A DNA stretch of 51,614 bases from Kutzneria sp. 744 (lineage in GTDB: Bacteria; Actinomycetota; Actinomycetes; Mycobacteriales; Pseudonocardiaceae), in assembly GCF_000568255.1 (NCBI RefSeq), contig NZ_KK037166.1:3509012-3560625 (forward strand). Reading direction: 5' to 3'. The position numbers were made by a program, and so were the translations under genes. Below, piece by piece: positions 33,230-41,586 of this stretch (position 1 is the stretch's first letter; every line of letters begins with the position of its first letter). The notes under the pieces are model-generated. The model saw only the letters and a list, made by a program, of their open reading frames with translations. It had not been told where the DNA came from and made no database searches.

Positions 33230-34505
33230 CGCGGTGGGACCGCACCCTCCCCGACCGGTCCCCGGGCATTCCCTCCTTCGATGCCGAGCGGGCCGATCTG
33301 TTGAGCAGGGCCCTGACCGAGTGGGACGGCCGGCCGTTCGCCGGCACGGACAGAGAGTGGCTGGACAGGCAGCGCACACAGCTGGAAGCGGAGCTGTTGG
33401 CGGCCCGGCTGGACCATCTGGAGGTTCGGTTGCGGGGCGGCGAGCCCGCCGGGACCCTGGCCGAGCTGACGGCGCTGCTTGGCGAACACCCGCTGGCCGA
33501 ACTGACGGCGCTGCTCATCCTTGCCCTGTACCGAAGTGGCCGCCAGGCCGGTGCCCTGCGCGAGTACGACCGGGTGCGGCGGCACCTCGCCGACGAGAAC
33601 GCGCTGGACCGGCTGTCCACCACGGTCACCGTGCTGCACGGTCCGGGCGGGATCGGCTGCCCGGTCTGGTGACCGCGCATGGGGCCCGCGCGCTGGCCGT
33701 GGACGTGCTCACCGAGGAAGAGTCCCGCGAGCTGCTGACCGGTCGCACGGGTTCGGCGGAACCCGAGGCGGAATCCGAGGCGGTGGCCGATCTGCTGGCC
33801 CGATGCGGCGGTTTTCCGTTGGCGCCCTGCAACGGGTTTCACTGATCCAGCAGGACGTGCCCGACCGCTGGCGGCTGCACGGCCTGATCGGCCTGTACGC
33901 CGCCGACCAGGCCGGCTCGGACGACGAGGCGCTCCGCCGGTTGGTCTCCTATTACGTGCGCTCGGCCTGCTGCGCCGATCAACTCCTGGACCCGCACCGA
34001 CAGCCGATCGATGTCGATCCGCATCCGTTGCCGTACAAGGCCGCCGCGCTCGGATGGTTCGCCGCCGAGCACGCGTGTCTGCTCGCCGCGCAGCAGCTGG
34101 CCGTCCGGCGCGGCTGGCACCTGGACGTGTGGCGGCTGGCCTGGGCGTTGACGACTTTCCACCGCCGGCAGGGACATCTGTCGACGAACCTGGAGTGTTG
34201 GCTGCTCGCGCTCGACGCCGCCGACCGGGTCGACGACGACCGGCCGGCGCTCGCGCACGCCGTCCGATCGCTTGAGCTGTACCGGGATCTGGACGAGCCG
34301 GAGTGGCAGGCGACCGCGCTCAACCACCCTGGACAGCCTCGGCCGTCTCAGCGTCGGCGGCGACGCGGTGCGGCACTTCGAGCAGGCATTGGCCCTGTAC
34401 AGGGATCTCGGCAACACCCACGACGAGGCCGACGTCCTGGACCGGTTGGCGCAGTTGCGTGACAGTGACCGCGTGCGGCGTGAACTTGGATCGTTCGGCC
34501 GATAA
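33230..34505 (+). pseudogene. Remnant of an AfsR/SARP-type regulator (BTAD, NB-ARC, TPR)
   Basis: Pieces of one large regulator in several frames. 33230-33672 gives most of a BTAD domain (RADLLSRALTEWDGRPFAGTDREWLDRQR, LRGGEPAGTLAELTALLGEHPL) and the start of the NB-ARC P-loop, LHGPGGIG. 33670-33845 gives NB-ARC end pieces (ARALAVDVLTEEESRELLTG, VADLLARCGGFPLA). 33845-34340 gives the winged-helix/TPR junction (DRWRLHGLIGLYAADQA, LGWFAAEHACLLAA). 34320-34505 has one TPR (HFEQALALYRDLGNTHDEAD). The N-terminal OmpR-type HTH and most of NB-ARC are missing, and frames switch at least three times. It is clearly not functional. Confidence 0.82.
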
Positions 34506-34558
34506 TTCGTGATCGCACGGCCGATGCCGGCGGCGCTTTACCCGGGCAGCATGGCCGT

Positions 34559-35758
34559 ATGCACGTACTCGACGTCGACGGCACAGACATCCAGGGCGAG
34601 GGCGCCCGGCTGCGGGACACCGGTTCCGCCGTGCCGGTGGGGCTACCCGGCGGCGTGCGGGCGTGGGCCGTGCCACGCATGGAGACGTTGAAGGCGTTGC
34701 TGCTGGATCCCCGTGTCTCCAAGGATCCCGAGCTGCACTGGGCGGCGTGGCGAGCCGGGGAGATCGCCGCCGACTGGCCGCTGCGGATCTGGGTGTCGGT
34801 GCGGAACATGTTCACCGCCTACGGCAAGGACCATCAGCGGTTCCGATCCCTTGTCGCGTCCGGCTTCACGGCGCGGCGGACCGCCGAGCTGCGGCCGTGG
34901 ATCGAGCGGGTCACCGAAGGCCTGCTGGACGAGCTCGCCGCCCACGGCCCGGCCGTGGATCTCCGGGCCCTGTACGCCTACCGCCTGCCGGTCGAGGTGA
35001 TCTGCCAGCTTTTCGGCGTGGCCAGGGAAAAGCGGGACGACCTGCGGCTTGTGGTCGACTCCGTCTTCGACACCACCCGCAGCCCGGCCGAGGCCGCCGC
35101 CAGCGCCGAGGACATGTACCGCATCTTCACGGAGTTGGCCGCCGACAAGCGTTCCCACCCCGGCGACGATCTCACCACCGCCATCATCCAGGCCTCGTCC
35201 GACCGCTACGCGCCGCTGACCGACGCCGAGGTCGTGGACACCCTCATCCTGCTGTTGACCGCCGGCCACGAGACCACCGTCAACCTCATCGACCAGGCCG
35301 TCACCGCGCTGCTCACCCATCCCGATCAGCTGGCGCTGGTGCTTGGCGGGCAACGGTCCTGGGCCGATGTCGTCGAGGAAACCCTGCGCTGGCAGGCTCC
35401 CGTGCCCTATCTGCCGCTGCGTTACGCCGTGGAGGACATCGACCTCGGCGACGTCGTCATTCCCCGCGGTGAGGCCATTCTCGCCGCCTACGCCGCCGCC
35501 GGCCGCGATGCCGCCGTTTTCGGCTCCACCGCTGACGATTTCGACCTCGCCCGTGACATCAAGCAGCACGTCTCCTTCGGCCACGGCGTGCACCACTGCC
35601 TCGGCGCCCCGCTGGCCCGCATGGAGGCCACCATCGCCCTGGAGGCGTTGTTCACGCGCTACCCGGGCCTGCACCTGGCCGTGCCAGGGGACGAGCTGCT
35701 CCCGATGCGCTCGTTCCTGTCCAACGGGCACCGGGAGCTGCCGGCGCTGCTGGGCTAG
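34559..35758 (+). CDS. Cytochrome P450 (gene 2)
   Basis: A 399-aa CYP107/CYP105-like P450. FGHGVHHCLGAPLARMEA has the heme Cys. The I helix is LLTAGHETTVNLI with the canonical AGHET. EETLRWQAPVPYLPLRYA is the K helix. KDHQRFRSLVASGFTARRT matches the C helix (HxxxR). The N-terminus GEGARLRDTGSAVPVGLPGGVRAWAV is typical of actinobacterial oxidases acting on macrolide or steroid-like molecules. Ribosome site weak; ATG 34559. It follows the AfsR remnant by 53 bp. The neighbourhood offers no biosynthetic core enzyme, so the substrate is unknown. Confidence 0.95.
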   Translation: MHVLDVDGTDIQGEGARLRDTGSAVPVGLPGGVRAWAVPRMETLKALLLDPRVSKDPELHWAAWRAGEIAADWPLRIWVSVRNMFTAYGKDHQRFRSLVASGFTARRTAELRPWIERVTEGLLDELAAHGPAVDLRALYAYRLPVEVICQLFGVAREKRDDLRLVVDSVFDTTRSPAEAAASAEDMYRIFTELAADKRSHPGDDLTTAIIQASSDRYAPLTDAEVVDTLILLLTAGHETTVNLIDQAVTALLTHPDQLALVLGGQRSWADVVEETLRWQAPVPYLPLRYAVEDIDLGDVVIPRGEAILAAYAAAGRDAAVFGSTADDFDLARDIKQHVSFGHGVHHCLGAPLARMEATIALEALFTRYPGLHLAVPGDELLPMRSFLSNGHRELPALLG

Positions 35759-35793
35759 GCGCTCGTCCAGAAGTTCCGCAAGAAAGCCGCAAG

Positions 35794-35821
35794 GTCCCCG
35801 GTCCAGTGTCTGACCGGGGAC
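35794..35821 (+). terminator. Hairpin terminator after P450 gene 2
   Basis: GTCCCCGGTC (35794-35803) pairs with GACCGGGGAC (35812-35821) around an eight-base loop. Confidence 0.65.
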
Positions 35822-35879
35822 TTCGGGAATCGACGACGGCCCCCCCTCCGTGACGCTTCTTTCGAGATGGGGGTTCGTG

Positions 35880-37353
35880 ATGCCGGTTGTGTCACCTGAT
35901 CGACCGTTCCTGAGAGGTTCGTGGCGCACTCGATTGGCGGTCGGGTTGGCGGCCGCCTGTCTGGTGGTGACGGCGCTGCCCCAGGTGGCGATGGCGTCGC
36001 CGCCGACGCCGAACTTTCCGGCGGCCATCGACGACTACGCCACCTATGACGGCCAGGACCAGTGTCTGCCCATCCAGAAGGGCACGGTCGGGCTGGGGAC
36101 CTGCTGAACCGGGCGTACGGCAAGCACGACTCGTCCATTGCCCGCGCGTGCGACTCAGGCGACACGAGTGAGCACAAGGAGGGCCGCGCCCTCGACTACA
36201 TGCTCAGCGTCGACGACCCGGCGGACAAGGCCGACGCCGAGGACATCATCAGGTGGTTGCTGGCCACCGACAAGTACGGCAACAAGAACGCGATGGCCCG
36301 CCGCCTCGGGATCATGTACATGATCTGGAACCGCCAGATGTGGCGGGCCTACGACTCGCCCGACCAGTGGCGGCCCTACGCGGGGCCCAACCCGCACACC
36401 GACCACATCCACTTCAGCCTGAGCTGGGCCTTGTGCCAAGGAGCAGACGTCCTGGTGGACCGCGCCCGAGGTGAGCCAGGAGCCGCGGGGTCCGCTGTAC
36501 AACCGCACGCGCTGGGCTTTTGGCACCTGGGAGCAGCGCCACCAAGGTCGACGGCAATGTGAACCTGATCGACACCGCCGCCGCGAGTGTGCCCAACAGC
36601 AACATGTACGTGTTCAACGTCGTGAAGGGCTCCGGCATCTGGTACCGCGGTCGGACCGCCGCCGGCGTCTGGGCCGGCTCGGCCACCCAGATCGACACCA
36701 ACCCCAACATCACCGCTGTCGTCGCCACCGGGCCTCAACGACGGCACCTTTGCACGTCTTCGCCATCGTGCCGGGTCAGCGGCGTCTGGCATCGCGACCG
36801 CGCCGTCGACGGCACCTGGTCCAACGCCTCGCTGGTCGACAGCAACCCTTACAGCGTGGCGATTGCGGCCACTGCGCTGCCCAACGGCACCATCTCGCTG
36901 TTCACCACGATCCCCGGCAGCGGCATCTGGACCCGGGCCCGGGCCACCGACGGAACCTGGGCTGCCTCGGCCACGCACGTCGACTCCAACCCGTACATCA
37001 CCTCGGTCGCCGCCACCAGCCTTCCGAACGGCACCGTGCACCTTTTCGCCGTCGTCCCGGACAGCGGCGTCTGGTACCGCAGCCGCACCGCCGGCGGGAC
37101 CTGGGCCGCCGCCGCCGACCTGATCGACACCAACAGCGCCATCCTGTCGGCCTCCGCCGGCAGCCTGCCCGACGGCACCCTCCACGTCACCACTGTCGTG
37201 CCGGGCAACGGCATCTGGGACCGCACCCGCTCCGCGGCCGGCGCCTTCACCAACGCCACGCGCATCGACACCAACAAGGACATCTTCGCCACCTACACCA
37301 CCGGCTTGAACAACAGCACCGTCCAGGTCGGCGGGCTCGTCAATGCGGCCTGA
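35880..37353 (+). pseudogene. Decayed secreted peptidase-like / beta-propeller lectin gene
   Basis: Parts in three frames. From ATG 35880: signal peptide (RLAVGLAAACLVVTALPQVAMA). After a frameshift near 36095 comes an ARB_07466-like / M15-type domain (DSGDTSEHKEGRALDYM, GPNPHTDHIHFSLSW with His and Asp ligands). After frameshifts near 36435 and 36530 come W-rich repeats nearly identical to those of the next gene. Three single-base insertions between about 36725 and 36772 (GGG, TTT, GGGT where the paralogue has GG, TT, GG) scramble and then restore the frame. About six indels in all, against none in the paralogue, indicate decay or locally poor sequence. Confidence 0.8.
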
Positions 37354-37381
37354 CCTCCCTGCGCGGCAAAGGAATTCCCTC

Positions 37382-38875
37382 ATGAACAGACAGATGACCG
37401 GACGGCTGCTCAGATCCGCCGCCGCAGCCGTCATCACGATCAGCGTCCTAGCCGTCCCGGCCCTGGCCACAACTTCCGGCCCTTCGGACGTCGCGGCGCC
37501 CTTGGCCGGCCTCCCGACCCTGCCGTGTGATCCTCAGGGGGCCAACAGCCGCGACGGCCAGCTGGCGGCGACCCTGAACGGCGAGCTGACCGGGACGCTG
37601 GCCGACAGCATGACCGCCTACCGGACGTCCTGCGCCCGCGTGGTCGTGAAGGCCGTCCATGACCGTGGACTGTCGGAACGGGCGGCGGTCATCGCGATCA
37701 CCACCACCATCGTGGAGTCGACGCTGAAGAACGTCGACGGCGGCGACGCCACCAGCATCGGCCTCTTCCAGCAGCAGAACGGTTGGGGCAGCCGGGAGAA
37801 CCGGCTCAAGCCCGTCTGGGCGGCCAATGCCTTCCTCGACGCGATGGAGCACGCCTACCCCGGCGGCTCCTGGCAGACCGCGCCGATCGGCGACGTCTGC
37901 CAGGAAGTCCAGCGCTCCGGCCACCCCGACCGGTACGCGCCGCAGGCGGCTGACGCGCAACGCATCGTCGCCCGCCTGTGGGACGACCAGCCCGTCGACG
38001 AGGCCGCCCGTGGTCCACTGTGGAACCGAACGCGGTGGGCCGCGGGCACTTGGGACACCAGCGCCACCAAGGTCGACGGCAGCATGAGCCTCACCGACAC
38101 CGCAGTGGCCAGCGTGCCCAACAGGAACATGTACGCCTTCAACGTCGTCAAAGGCTCCGGCATCTGGTACCGCGGCCGCACCGCCGCCGGCGTCTGGGCC
38201 GCCTCAGCGACCCAGATCGACACCAACCCCAACATCACCGCTGTCGCCGCCACCGGCCTCAACGACGGCACCCTCCACGTCTTCGCCATCGTCCCCGGCT
38301 CCGGCGTCTGGCACCGCACCCGCGCCGTCGACGGCACCTGGTCCAACGCCGCCCTGGTCGACACAAACCCTTACACCGTGGCAATCGCCGCCGCAGCACT
38401 CCCCAACGGCACACTGTCGTTGTTCACGGCCGTCCCCGGCAGTGGGGTCTGGGTCCGTGACCGCGCCACCACCGGAACCTGGGCTGCCTCGGCCACCCAC
38501 ATCGACTCCAACCCGTACATCACCTCGGTGGCCGCCACCGGCCTGCCCAACGGCACCCTGCACGTGTTCAACCTCGTGTCGGGCAGCGGCGTCTGGTACC
38601 GCAGCCGAACCGTCGGCGGGACCTGGGCCGCAGCAGCCGACCCCATCGACCTCAACGACTCGGTCAGTTCCGTCTCCGCCGCTGGTCTCCCCGACGGCAC
38701 CCTCCACGTCACCACAGTGGTCCCGGGCAACGGAATCTGGGACCGCACCCGCTCCGCGGCCGGCACCTTCAGCAACGCCACCCGCATCGACACCAACCCG
38801 AAGGCCTTCGGCACCTACACCGCCGGCCTCAACAACGGCACCCTCCAGATCGGCGCCTTGATCGACGTCACGTAG
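37382..38875 (+). CDS. Secreted lysozyme-like protein with six-repeat beta-propeller (PLL/tectonin-like) lectin
   Basis: A 497-aa protein. Signal peptide: LLRSAAAAVITISVLAVPALA. Residues about 80-200 form a lysozyme-like domain (AAVIAITTTIVESTLKN, SIGLFQQQNGWGSREN, WAANAFLDAM) with Glu in VESTLKN as the likely catalytic acid. From about residue 210 there are six repeats of about 48 residues with the consensus GVWYRxRTxxGTW...IDTNPxITxVAATGLPNGTLHVFxxVPGS, as in bacterial PLL/tectonin sugar-binding propellers. It probably binds glycans and cuts peptidoglycan. AAGGA precedes ATG 37382. It is a paralogue of the decayed gene just upstream, with a different N-terminal enzyme domain. Confidence 0.85.
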   Translation: MNRQMTGRLLRSAAAAVITISVLAVPALATTSGPSDVAAPLAGLPTLPCDPQGANSRDGQLAATLNGELTGTLADSMTAYRTSCARVVVKAVHDRGLSERAAVIAITTTIVESTLKNVDGGDATSIGLFQQQNGWGSRENRLKPVWAANAFLDAMEHAYPGGSWQTAPIGDVCQEVQRSGHPDRYAPQAADAQRIVARLWDDQPVDEAARGPLWNRTRWAAGTWDTSATKVDGSMSLTDTAVASVPNRNMYAFNVVKGSGIWYRGRTAAGVWAASATQIDTNPNITAVAATGLNDGTLHVFAIVPGSGVWHRTRAVDGTWSNAALVDTNPYTVAIAAAALPNGTLSLFTAVPGSGVWVRDRATTGTWAASATHIDSNPYITSVAATGLPNGTLHVFNLVSGSGVWYRSRTVGGTWAAAADPIDLNDSVSSVSAAGLPDGTLHVTTVVPGNGIWDRTRSAAGTFSNATRIDTNPKAFGTYTAGLNNGTLQIGALIDVT

Positions 38876-38883
38876 CCGGCACC

Positions 38884-38921
38884 GAGCGGCGGTCGCGGGC
38901 ACCACCCGCCGACCGCCGCTC
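38884..38921. terminator. Bidirectional hairpin between convergent genes
   Basis: GAGCGGCGGTCG (38884-38895) pairs perfectly with CGACCGCCGCTC (38910-38921). It lies between the stop at 38875 and the convergent stop at 38924, so it can serve both. Confidence 0.65.
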
Positions 38922-38923
38922 CG

Positions 38924-39946
38924 CTATCGACGCGACTCCGGCGGCACGTACTCGAACGACGGCCCCGCAGTGGTTTTCCCGTCCCCGGTGGGCATCCTCA
39001 TCAGCGCCGTGGCCTGCGCCTTGATCACGTACATGTGGCGCACCGCCGCACCCATCTGCGTCGGGTCTCCGTTGAACGTCTCGTGCAGCAGGTACAGCAG
39101 CAGGCTGTAGGCGTTGTTGAACTCCTCCTGCGCCTGCCGAATCGGGCTGCCTACGGGGTAATCAGCAATACGAGGGTTGGGCCGCATGGGCTGCACCCCG
39201 TCGTAGTCGACGCTGATCGCTTCGCCCGTGGGCCCGCTCTGCGGCGTGTCCCCACTCCGATAACGCCGACCGTGCTTGAGCTCTTGGAACCGGTAGAAGT
39301 GCGCCACTTCTTCCCGATCCGGATGGAAGACGTCCCGATCCCCGTCCCACACCTCCGTCCGGGCCGCCCCTTCCCCTTGTTCCACGATCTCCGCCAGCGC
39401 CGCCAGCCCCGACTTCAGGTCCGTCACCGGGAAGACCCGCCCCGCCCCTCCCCGGAAGTGCATCTCCCCCACCTGCCGGCCCGGATCCCCGGTGAAGACC
39501 GCCTCTTCCCCCAGCCTCTCGCACAGTTCCCGCAGCCCGCTCTCGATCGCCGCGTAGAACTGCCCGATCGTCCGATACCTGTCCCCTTGCTCCGGCGCAT
39601 CCGCCGACGCCGGCCGTTCGATCGCCAGAAAGAGCTCCAGCGCCTCCGCCCCGAACGGCCTCAGGTGCACCAGCACAGACCCATCGCTGTGCGGCAGCGG
39701 ATGCGGATACCTCGGCAGCATTTCCGCACTGTCCAGCCTCGGCTCCCCGCCCACCGCGTTCAGCAGGTTCGCCGCCAGCGCCAGGTGCAGCATCTCCTCG
39801 ATGAACACGCTCCCCACCACCCGCGCCACCTCGGGATTCCGCTCCTCGTCCACCGAGTACAGCGCGCACAGATACGGCGGGATCGTCGAGTGCTCCAATT
39901 CCACCGCCCACTGCAAATGCCTGCGCAGCTCCTCCACCGTCTCCAT
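38924..39946 (-). CDS. Ferritin-like enzyme of the VioB / iminophenyl-pyruvate dimer synthase family
   Basis: A 340-aa protein. The N-terminal ferritin-like bundle has the carboxylate/His motifs LQWAVELEHSTIPPYLCALY (ExxH) and VFIEEMLHLALAANLLNAVGG (ExxH). A C-terminal helical part follows (EVAHFYRFQELKHGRRYR, NNAYSLLLYLLHETFNG). This is the 'ferritin-like domain' found in the C-terminal half of VioB, RebD-associated and RiPP/indolocarbazole proteins; role here unknown, possibly a diiron or heme-free oxidation. METVEELRRH at ATG 39946 is chosen over ATG 39976 because GGGGTGG is better placed. No violacein-type partners are in the window. Confidence 0.8.
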   Translation of the reverse strand: METVEELRRHLQWAVELEHSTIPPYLCALYSVDEERNPEVARVVGSVFIEEMLHLALAANLLNAVGGEPRLDSAEMLPRYPHPLPHSDGSVLVHLRPFGAEALELFLAIERPASADAPEQGDRYRTIGQFYAAIESGLRELCERLGEEAVFTGDPGRQVGEMHFRGGAGRVFPVTDLKSGLAALAEIVEQGEGAARTEVWDGDRDVFHPDREEVAHFYRFQELKHGRRYRSGDTPQSGPTGEAISVDYDGVQPMRPNPRIADYPVGSPIRQAQEEFNNAYSLLLYLLHETFNGDPTQMGAAVRHMYVIKAQATALMRMPTGDGKTTAGPSFEYVPPESRR

Positions 39947-40098
39947 CAGCCACCCCAAGTCTCGCCGTCCCGACATCCCTCGTCGCCCAGCTAAGACAGC
40001 ACCCACCCACCACCTGTGACACATCACTTGGGGTCAAACAGCCAGCAAGACGCCAAACGGCACCCCACCGACCCGAAGGCGCAGCCGAGCCCGGGGGC

Positions 40099-40144
40099 GT
40101 GGGGGCGGAGCCCCCACATCGGGGGTCTGGGGGTCGCCCCCCAG
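40099..40144. repeat. Tandem GC-rich hairpins
   Basis: GTGGGGGC-GGA-GCCCCCAC (40099-40117) and CTGGGGG-TCG-C-CCCCCAG (40127-40144) stand side by side between a CDS and the tRNA gene. This G-run/C-run style is widespread in actinobacterial intergenic DNA and often acts as terminator material. Confidence 0.65.
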
Positions 40145-40201
40145 AAACGACGACGACCGACGCGGTCCGCGCTTTCTGCGGACACACGTCGGCCGAGGGC
40201 G

Positions 40202-40273
40202 TGGGCGCAGTAGGTTTCGAACCTACGACCTTCCGCTTGTAAGGCGGATGCTCTCCCACTGAGCTATGCGCCC
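40202..40273 (-). tRNA. tRNA-Val (anticodon TAC)
   Basis: The minus strand gives a full cloverleaf. The acceptor GGGCGCA (40273-40267) pairs with TGCGCCC (40209-40203), followed by discriminator A. The D arm is GCTCAGTGGGAGAGC. The anticodon loop CTTACAA with stem TCCGC/GCGGA gives anticodon TAC. The T arm is GTAGG-TTCGAAA-CCTAC. CCA is not encoded. Confidence 0.96.
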
Positions 40274-40275
40274 GT

Positions 40276-40308
40276 GACTCCCGGGCCGGCATCGGCCGGC
40301 CCGGGGTC
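40276..40308 (-). terminator. Hairpin after ahpE, before the tRNA
   Basis: CCCGGGCCGG and CCGGCCCGGG arms around a short loop, with flanking GAC/GTC pairing, lie between the ahpE stop (40320) and the tRNA gene, both on the minus strand. Confidence 0.55.
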
Positions 40309-40319
40309 ATGGTCTCACG

Positions 40320-40778
40320 TCACAGTGCCTTCAAGGCGCGCTTCCACTGGTCCTGGTCGCGGGGCTCGCCGGGCTGGTTGGCCTCGGCGAAGCGGATGAC
40401 GCCTTGCGTGTCGATGAGGAACGTGCCGCGCAGGGCCATGCCGGCCTTGTCGTTGAAGACGCCGTAGGCCTGGGCGGTGGCGCCGTGCGGCCAGAAGTCG
40501 GACAGCAGCGGGAAGGTGTAGCCCTCCTTCTCGGCCCAGGCTTTCAGGCTGAAGGGGGTGTCCACGGACACGCCGATGACCTGCACCTGGTCGTTCTGGT
40601 ACTCGGCCAGGTCGTCGCGCACCTGGCACAGCTCTCCGGTGCAGACACCGCTGAAGGCGAACGGATAGAACACCAGCAGCACGTTCTTCGCGCCGCGGAA
40701 CGACGACAGGGTGACTTCCTCCCTGTTGGCGTCCCTGAGCGTGAAGTCAGGGGCCTGGGTACCGACTTCCAGCGCCAT
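40320..40778 (-). CDS. ahpE: Peroxiredoxin of the AhpE type
   Basis: A 152-aa thiol peroxidase. VFYPFAFSGVCTGELCQVRD contains the peroxidatic Cys in the PxxxTxxC-like loop (AFSGVCTGE) of one-Cys AhpE peroxiredoxins. APDFTLRDANREEVTLSSFRG and GTFLIDTQGVIRFAE are standard fold elements. It reduces H2O2, peroxynitrite and organic peroxides in the cytosol, with mycoredoxin or mycothiol as reductant in relatives. Its place next to DUF3052 and aceE matches the M. tuberculosis order (Rv2238c, Rv2239c, aceE). ATG 40778. Confidence 0.95.
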   Translation of the reverse strand: MALEVGTQAPDFTLRDANREEVTLSSFRGAKNVLLVFYPFAFSGVCTGELCQVRDDLAEYQNDQVQVIGVSVDTPFSLKAWAEKEGYTFPLLSDFWPHGATAQAYGVFNDKAGMALRGTFLIDTQGVIRFAEANQPGEPRDQDQWKRALKAL

Positions 40779-40842
40779 GCTCGCGTTTCCTCCCGGTGGG
40801 CTCGGCAGTTGCCCGCCAAGCCTAGGCCACCGGTCGGCGAGG

Positions 40843-41274
40843 TCAGCGCTTGGTCTTGGCCGACTTCGGCGACACGAGCTTGATGCCCGCCCAGTCCTCG
40901 CCGACGCTCGCGTTGAGCGTCTGGGCCAGTCCGGCGGTGGGCACCGCCTCGGCGATGTCGCTGGGCTCCACGTAGCCGGTACGGCCCGTCTTCGGGGTGA
41001 GCACCCAGATGACGCCGTCCTCGGCCAGCGGCCCGGTCACGTCCATCAGCGTGTCGACCAGGTCGCCGTCACTTTCTCGCCACCACAGCAGCACGACGTC
41101 GACGACATCGTCCGACTCCTCGTCGAGCAGGTCACCGCCGATCCTCTCCTCGATCGCGGCGCGGACGTCGTCGTCGACGTCCTCGTCCCAACCGATCTCC
41201 TGGACCACCATGTCCGGCTCGATCCCGAGCCTGTCGGCGACGCCGACCTTGCCAGCGTCTCCCGCGGCCACCAC
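40843..41274 (-). CDS. DUF3052 family protein
   Basis: A 143-aa acidic protein. KVGVADRLGIEPDMVVQEIGWDEDVDDDVRAAIE and VVDVVLLWWRESDGDLVDTLMD...GVIWVLTPK are the hallmarks of the actinobacterial DUF3052 family. Function not established. It ends 64 bp before ahpE on the same strand, so the two are probably one operon. GTG 41274 is preferred over GTG 41283 because AGGAG then lies eight bases upstream. It is conserved next to aceE in related genomes, which suggests a housekeeping role. Confidence 0.92.
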   Translation of the reverse strand: MVAAGDAGKVGVADRLGIEPDMVVQEIGWDEDVDDDVRAAIEERIGGDLLDEESDDVVDVVLLWWRESDGDLVDTLMDVTGPLAEDGVIWVLTPKTGRTGYVEPSDIAEAVPTAGLAQTLNASVGEDWAGIKLVSPKSAKTKR

Positions 41275-41586
41275 GGCTTCCACTCCTCCAAGCTATGCCA
41301 AGAGCGGCGACTGGGCAGTCGCCGCACCTGTATTCAACACCGGTCGCGGCTAGCGAACACTGAGGGTGGCCACCTGCGCAACCACCCACACCGTGACACA
41401 CCGAAGACGACCCCGGGATCCGACCCCGCTTTGCCACCCGTTCGGGGCATCAGGCAAGCTCTACTTACCTCCTATACGCGCGCGCGAGCAGGCTACCGAT
41501 CGGTAGCACGGACTGATGGCGACCAGCCAGCGCCGAATGAGGGAGGATGGACGTGAACGAGTCGACACACCAGGCGAGGAGACCCC
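41275..41586. promoter_or_regulatory. Divergent regulatory region of DUF3052 and aceE
   Basis: 312 bp. A perfect 16-bp palindrome GCTACCGATCGGTAGC lies at 41492-41507, about 80 bp before the aceE start, and CGCGCGCGCG lies just before it. This symmetry is typical of TetR- or GntR-type operators. No other feature is clear. The aceE ribosome site is AGGCGAGGAGA at about 41572-41582. Confidence 0.6.

Noticed and set aside
33177-33842. Possible minus-strand genes in the AfsR-like remnant
   Set aside because: The plus strand shows recognisable BTAD/NB-ARC pieces; the minus frames show none.
36849-38364. Long antisense frames across the propeller repeats
   Set aside because: They mirror the repeated plus-strand sequence and lack start signals.
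40081-40148. Possible CRISPR-like repeats from alternating G and C runs
   Set aside because: Only two different hairpins, no spacers of constant length and no cas genes.
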